The notes beneath the pieces are model-generated. The model was given only the letters and a program-made list of their open reading frames with translations, had not been told where the DNA came from and did no database searches. The position numbers were made by a program, and so were the translations under genes. 37,042 nucleotides of DNA from Tepidisphaeraceae bacterium (GTDB lineage: Bacteria; Planctomycetota; Phycisphaerae; Tepidisphaerales; Tepidisphaeraceae): NCBI GenBank assembly GCA_025450555.1, contig JANWHF010000011.1:1-37042 (forward strand). The letters are read 5' to 3'. Below are positions 32,956-37,042 of the stretch, piece after piece (position 1 is the first letter of the stretch; each line of letters begins with the position of its first letter).

Positions 32956-33414
32956 ATGCTCGACTCAATCGATCACGTCAATATTGTCGTCTCCGATCTG
33001 GATCGCATGGCCGATTTCTATACTCGTCTCCTGGGCATGAAGATCACGAAGCGTGTGAGCATCAGCGGGCCGTGGATCGACCTGACCGTCGGGCTGCGAA
33101 ATGTTCGGGCCGATGTGATCTATATGGATCTGCCCTCGGGTCCGCGCATCGAGCTGATTCGATATAATCGCCCGTCGCATGAGCGACCCGAAGGTCTGGG
33201 GGAATCGAATATGCCTGGCCTTCGGCACCTGGCCTTTAAGGTCAGCAACATTGATTCAATCGTCGCATCGCTGAAACGGGAAGGCATCCATTTCTTCAGC
33301 GACGTGCAGCTTGTCCCCGATTCCCAGGTGACTTACTCGGGCGGCATGCGAAAATACCTGGCATACTTCCAGGACCCGGAAGGAAACCTGCTGGAATTGT
33401 GCGAATACAAATGA
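32956..33414 (+). CDS. VOC family protein (glyoxalase/dioxygenase-like)
   Basis: A 152-residue vicinal oxygen chelate protein with two babb modules. Four metal ligands can be placed: His7 (DHVNIVVSDL), Glu in RIELIRY, His in LRHLAFKV and Glu in NLLELCEY. The shape fits methylmalonyl-CoA epimerase or glyoxalase I-like enzymes, and other VOC activities are possible. I chose ATG 32956 because AGGAG lies five bases upstream; codons before it do not look coding. It ends with DPEGNLLELCEYK, a typical end for the fold. An inverted repeat starts seven bases after the stop. Confidence 0.85.
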   Translation: MLDSIDHVNIVVSDLDRMADFYTRLLGMKITKRVSISGPWIDLTVGLRNVRADVIYMDLPSGPRIELIRYNRPSHERPEGLGESNMPGLRHLAFKVSNIDSIVASLKREGIHFFSDVQLVPDSQVTYSGGMRKYLAYFQDPEGNLLELCEYK

Positions 33415-33420
33415 GCGGAT

Positions 33421-33478
33421 CGTAGCACAGCCTTCCAGGCCGTGATTTGAAAGTCACAGGCTGGAAGCCTGTGCTACG
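33421..33478. repeat. 58-bp inverted repeat, copy 1
   Basis: CGTAGCACAGCCTTCCAGGC at the left end matches, in reverse complement, the right end GGCTGGAAGCCTGTGCTACG, with a central TTTGAAAG loop. A second copy lies at 36818-36875. Both are intergenic. This type of palindrome is, to my knowledge, frequent in planctomycete genomes. Confidence 0.85.
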
Positions 33479-33530
33479 CGGGCACAAGAATCCCATCGGT
33501 CGAAGAGAGGCCCACACAGGAATTAGAGCT

Positions 33531-35393
33531 ATGGCTCGCTTTCACCTCGCCGGCATCAATCCATTTGGCCCCATCCTTGAGAAAGAAATGCGGGTGTCTG
33601 CGCGGCGCATGCGAACCTACCTGCTGCGCGTCGGATACCTCGGGTTTTTCCTGCTCCTGTTGTTCATGGTGTATTCCGCGTCGATGGACGATCGCGGCGC
33701 GGGCACGGCAAGGAACAGCCAGCGCGCCGCGGAGTTGGGATATGGGTTCTTCATCTGCTTTACCATGTTCAGCATCCTGGCGATGGGCATCATTGGACCA
33801 GTGCTGACCAGCACCGCCATCGGCTCGGAACGCATGCAGAAGACCATGCATGTATTGCTGATGACTCCTATCAGCGCGTGGCAGATTGTCGCCGGGAAGC
33901 TATTCAGTCGATTACTGATTGCTCTGATGCTATTGGGACTGAGCCTGCCGGCGCTGGCAGTGGTGCGACTCCTTGGGGGAATCGAAATCGAGCAAATGGT
34001 GGCGGTGCTTTGCGTGGCGGCGGCGCTGGCGCTGAGTTCCGCCGCTTTGGGACTGTTCTTTTCCACCATGATCAACCGCGCCTATGCGGTGATTCTTCTT
34101 TCGTATGCGGTTCAATTCATCATTTACATCATTCTGCCGGGTGTGATCACATCGATTGCCGTTGGAATGCGCGCGACGAGTTCGATTCGCATCACGGCGC
34201 TCATAACGGCATTCGATCCCTACTTCGTGGCGATGATCCTGGCGCAAGGAAACGGCAGAATGGGCAGCATGATGTTCGGGGGACAGATCTGGATCGAATG
34301 CGTGATCATCCAATGCAGCATGGCGGCCCTGCTTCTTCTGGCCAGCGCGTTGATCGTTCGACGCCGATCGCGAAGCGAAGGCGAGGCCTCGGCGATGATT
34401 CCATCGGTCGCTCGCGGTTTTCCCGTTGGCCCCCCACCGCTTCCTGCGGTTGCCGTGCCGGGAATCCCCGCGCCGCCCGCGTTAAGCGTGCCTGTCATCG
34501 CGCGCGAGAGCGGACGAGCGGTCAGCAATAATCCGATTCTCTGGCGCGAAATCCGCCGGCCGCTGATTCCCAAGCTCTGGCAGCGTCTGCTGGCGATCGT
34601 CGTGACCGCGTTCGTGCTGTTACTCTGCTATGCCACCCTGGCCTACAACGACGCGCTCAAAGAGCCCGAGGCCCAGATCTTTTTTGCCAATGTTTTTAAC
34701 GCTGGCGCCTGGGTGATCGTGGCGGTGCTGTCGGCGACAGTTATCGCTCAGGAAAAGGAAGGCGACACGTGGACGCTGCTGATGGCCACCCCCGTGAGCG
34801 GTTCGGCCATCGTGTGGGGCAAGGCACTTGGAACGCTGCGACGACTTCAATGGCCGGCGGCGATCGTTCTCGTTCACTTGCTGATCTTCTGGATCGCGGG
34901 CGTGATTTCCCTGTCGGTGATTGGGCTGATCCTCTGGATCATCGTGACATTTAATAGCCTGTGGCTCGCAACAGGGATTTACTTCTCGCTGCGAATGCGG
35001 AACACGACTTCGGCTGTCGTATACAACCTGCTCATGGCGCCGCTGCTATACGGCTTGCCGTTCGGCATCCTCACAGTGATCTCGAATATGCATTATCCCC
35101 GGACCGGTTATGAGGACAATGTCGGTTGGTATTTTCCCTATTACTATCTCAGCAGCGGCATGCACGGATTGATTTACGCTCGTCACAACGCCTACTTTAC
35201 CGATCCGTCGGGCCAAGGGACTTCCATTAACGCCGTCTTGCAAACAGCGATGTCAGTCGGCGGTTTGTACGTGATGGTATCTCTATTCATTCTGTTCTAC
35301 ATCAGCCGACGCCTGAATCGACTTGTGGGGCGCGCGGAGCAGATTGAACCGGTGCGGCGACAGAAAATGCGAGCCAATAGCGTGAGCCTTTAG
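33531..35393 (+). CDS. Double ABC-2 type transporter permease
   Basis: A 620-residue membrane protein made of two ABC-2-like permease halves. The first half has helices from LLRVGYLGFFLLLLFMVY and the segment LLMTPISAWQIVAGKLF. The second begins after a Pro-rich linker (about 300-340, PPPLPAVAVPGIPAPPA) and has the matching LLMATPVSGSAIVWGKALG. About 12 helices are predicted by eye. ABC-2 exporters need a separate ATPase, but none is adjacent; the partner may lie elsewhere. Start ATG 33531 is preferred over the frame's upstream extension, which runs through the inverted repeat and is not coding. Substrate unknown; export of polysaccharide, lipid or drugs is usual. Confidence 0.85.
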   Translation: MARFHLAGINPFGPILEKEMRVSARRMRTYLLRVGYLGFFLLLLFMVYSASMDDRGAGTARNSQRAAELGYGFFICFTMFSILAMGIIGPVLTSTAIGSERMQKTMHVLLMTPISAWQIVAGKLFSRLLIALMLLGLSLPALAVVRLLGGIEIEQMVAVLCVAAALALSSAALGLFFSTMINRAYAVILLSYAVQFIIYIILPGVITSIAVGMRATSSIRITALITAFDPYFVAMILAQGNGRMGSMMFGGQIWIECVIIQCSMAALLLLASALIVRRRSRSEGEASAMIPSVARGFPVGPPPLPAVAVPGIPAPPALSVPVIARESGRAVSNNPILWREIRRPLIPKLWQRLLAIVVTAFVLLLCYATLAYNDALKEPEAQIFFANVFNAGAWVIVAVLSATVIAQEKEGDTWTLLMATPVSGSAIVWGKALGTLRRLQWPAAIVLVHLLIFWIAGVISLSVIGLILWIIVTFNSLWLATGIYFSLRMRNTTSAVVYNLLMAPLLYGLPFGILTVISNMHYPRTGYEDNVGWYFPYYYLSSGMHGLIYARHNAYFTDPSGQGTSINAVLQTAMSVGGLYVMVSLFILFYISRRLNRLVGRAEQIEPVRRQKMRANSVSL

Positions 35394-35405
35394 GGCGTTT
35401 AGTCT

Positions 35406-36749
35406 CTAAACTCCCTTGACCATTTTCACTTCCACCTGGTCATTGCGCGAAAGATCGGCGAGCGTGCGCTTACCCACGATGGCTTTGATCAAGACCCGGC
35501 TGTCGGTGAATTGGCGGTCGTAGACGCGCGTATGGGACTCAATGAATGTCAGCAGCCGGCCGTTGGAAACATCGGCTTCGAGCGTCACATCAAGCTGCTG
35601 TCCGCGAACGGACGCGATGACCGCCTCGACCAATTCCGCCATGCCGGTGCCATGGCGGGCGCTAATGGGAATGGCCTGGGGATGAAGCGTGCGCCAGACG
35701 GGGTAAGCCTCCTGCCCTTCGTCGGTATCAATTTTATTGAGCAGAAGAATCTCCGGCCTATCCGATGCGCCGATGTCTTTGAGCACTTCATGCACGCTTT
35801 TGAACTGCTGCTCGGCATGCGGATGGCCAACATCCAGCACATGCAGCAGCAGGTCGGCATGCACCGCTTCTTCTAACGTCGCCTTAAAGCTGGCGACCAG
35901 GTTGTGCGGCAGATCGCGGACAAAACCGACCGTGTCGGACAACATCACTTCGGAGCCGCGCTCGATGCGCCAAGCGCGCGTCTTGGTATCGAGCGTGGCA
36001 AAGAGCTTGTCGTCGGCGTAGGTGCCGGCCGAGGTGAGCGTGTTAAAGAGCGTGCTCTTGCCGGCATTGGTGTAGCCGACGATGCAGACCGTGAAGTGCG
36101 CGCGATTGCGATCTTCAACCAGCCGACTCTTGCGCGCCTGGATCACGGAGATTTCGGATTTGAGATTTGATATTCGTTTTCGAACCAGCCGGCGGTCGGT
36201 TTCGAGCTGTGTTTCACCGGGGCCACGCGTTCCGATGCCCAGCCCCGATCCGCTGCCGGCGATGCGCTCGAGGTGGCCCCACATGCGGGCGAGGCGAGGA
36301 TACGTATATTGCATTTGCGCAAGCTCCACCTGGAGCTTGGCTTCGTGGGTCTGGGCGCGGGTGGCGAAGATGTCGAGAATCAGCTCAGAGCGGTCGAGGA
36401 TTTTCACGCCTTCGCCGCGCTCGGCGTCGATTTCTTTGTTGATAAGCCGTTCGAGCCCACCGATCTGACCCGGCGACAGGTCGTTATCAAAAATGACCAC
36501 GTCGGCATTATGCTTTTTTGCCAGCTCGGCAATTTCCTTCGCCTTTCCGCTGCCGACGTACGTACCCGCATCCGGCTTCTGGCGGCGCTGAAGAATGGTT
36601 CCCACCACCTTCGCCCCTGCCGTTTTCACGAGCGATTCGAGCTCGCCCAGCGGCTCGCGCGGGTCGGCGGTCGAATCAGGGAGAATCACCCCCACCAGCA
36701 CCGCTCGTTCCTGCCGGACCGACAATTCCGTTCGCTTTAGATCTGACAA
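35406..36749 (-). CDS. hflX: Ribosome-associated GTPase HflX
   Basis: A 447-residue HflX, which splits stalled or hibernating 70S ribosomes during heat and other stress. The N-terminal HflX domain contains GTYVGSGKAKEIAE and VIFDNDLSPGQIGGLE, the helical linker includes GPGETQLETDRRLVRKRI, and the G domain has GYTNAGKST (G1), SDTVGFVRDLPHNL (G3) and LNKID (G4). The start is TTG 36749, with AGGAG five bases upstream; no ATG is available in a better position. It is leftward, convergent with the permease gene 13 bp away. An upstream partial gene on the same strand may belong to the same transcript. Confidence 0.96.
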   Translation of the reverse strand: MSDLKRTELSVRQERAVLVGVILPDSTADPREPLGELESLVKTAGAKVVGTILQRRQKPDAGTYVGSGKAKEIAELAKKHNADVVIFDNDLSPGQIGGLERLINKEIDAERGEGVKILDRSELILDIFATRAQTHEAKLQVELAQMQYTYPRLARMWGHLERIAGSGSGLGIGTRGPGETQLETDRRLVRKRISNLKSEISVIQARKSRLVEDRNRAHFTVCIVGYTNAGKSTLFNTLTSAGTYADDKLFATLDTKTRAWRIERGSEVMLSDTVGFVRDLPHNLVASFKATLEEAVHADLLLHVLDVGHPHAEQQFKSVHEVLKDIGASDRPEILLLNKIDTDEGQEAYPVWRTLHPQAIPISARHGTGMAELVEAVIASVRGQQLDVTLEADVSNGRLLTFIESHTRVYDRQFTDSRVLIKAIVGKRTLADLSRNDQVEVKMVKGV

Positions 36750-36817
36750 AGAATCTCCTGCACGTTCCGCTCAATTGCCTCAAATCATGGACCGGATCGC
36801 ATTATAGCACCGGCGTT

Positions 36818-36875
36818 CGTAGCACAGCCTTCCAGGCTGTGAACCGTGAATCACAGGCTGGAAGCCTGCGCTACG
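36818..36875. repeat. 58-bp inverted repeat, copy 2
   Basis: CGTAGCACAGCCTTCCAGGC starts the left arm and the right arm ends with GAAGCCTGCGCTACG. The arms match those of the copy at 33421-33478 with a few changes, mainly in the loop (ACCGTGAA). It lies between hflX and the partial leftward gene. Confidence 0.85.
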
Positions 36876-36908
36876 AAATCGCAAAGCCAAAAGGAATTCC
36901 CCCGCGCC

Positions 36909-37042
36909 CTACCCGCGAATGATCCGCGCCATGGCCTCGGCCAATTTTTCGGGCGTACACGAAAGAATATCCATGCCCACCTTCCGGCATTTGCCAGCAG
37001 TGGTTTTGTTGTATTCGGGCCGGGCTTCGTACCCCAGCGCGC
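36909..37042 (-). CDS. C-terminal end of an unidentified protein
   Basis: A frame open to the window edge, ending at TAG 36909-36911. About 43 residues are visible, including GYEARPEYNKTTAGKCRKVG and CTPEKLAEAMARII near the end. Coding character is good and the composition is that of a soluble domain with a final helix. This resembles the ends of some VWA-domain proteins, but I cannot name it from so little. It is upstream of hflX on the same strand, with a 159-bp gap that holds the inverted repeat. Confidence 0.6.
   Translation of the reverse strand, partial: ALGYEARPEYNKTTAGKCRKVGMDILSCTPEKLAEAMARIIRG

Noticed and set aside
1-37042. Transposase, integrase, phage genes, CRISPR, tRNA or rRNA
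   Set aside because: None was seen; the repeats found are short palindromes, and no direct-repeat array with spacers is present.

Overview
The window is chromosomal DNA of a moderately high-GC bacterium, most likely a planctomycete and perhaps class Phycisphaerae. That placement is an inference from several things: secreted proteins of planctomycete style (DUF2961/GH172, propeller-like proteins), a DUF58 plus BatA-type gene pair, a fused ABC-2 permease, and short inverted repeats scattered between genes. I saw no tRNA, rRNA, CRISPR array, transposase or phage gene. Both ends cut genes: rarA on the left and an unidentified C-terminus on the right.

Layout, left to right. (1) 1-2.8 kb: 3' part of rarA, a 5-formyltetrahydrofolate cyclo-ligase and a LysM L,D-transpeptidase. 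(2) 2.8-7.4 kb: a leftward, translationally coupled pair (flavin-dependent halogenase-like protein, then a secreted GH172/DUF2961 protein). It diverges from a secreted propeller-like protein across a ~690-bp intergenic region holding a dense cluster of TGCATCA motifs, partly spaced exactly 10 bp apart. (3) 7.4-8.7 kb: a long hairpin element and a secreted protein with an internal duplication. (4) 9.3-15 kb: the PrkA kinase / YeaH VWA protein / SpoVR cluster, with a small membrane protein and a Uma2-type nuclease between its members. (5) 15-23.7 kb: leftward treX-treZ-treY (trehalose from glycogen) and a divergent malQ. (6) 23.7-26.6 kb: two small leftward genes, one for a basic disordered protein, an ATP-dependent DNA ligase and a small ORF. 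(7) 26.6-30 kb: a leftward dual-specificity phosphatase - DUF58 - BatA-like VWA operon with no MoxR ATPase in view. (8) 30-37 kb: an M20 amidohydrolase, a cardiolipin synthase-like PLD with an altered first HKD motif, a VOC protein, a double ABC-2 permease, HflX, and a partial gene. Two copies of one ~58-bp inverted repeat flank the permease/hflX pair.

Functionally, the middle of the window reads as a stationary-phase or desiccation toolkit. It combines the PrkA-YeaH-SpoVR stress module, trehalose synthesis from storage glucan, a hydrophilic disordered protein, a DNA ligase and membrane-lipid remodelling. This is inferred from gene content, not shown. The least ordinary parts are the motif-dense intergenic region at 5.1-5.24 kb with the genes around it, and the extra genes inside the PrkA cluster.
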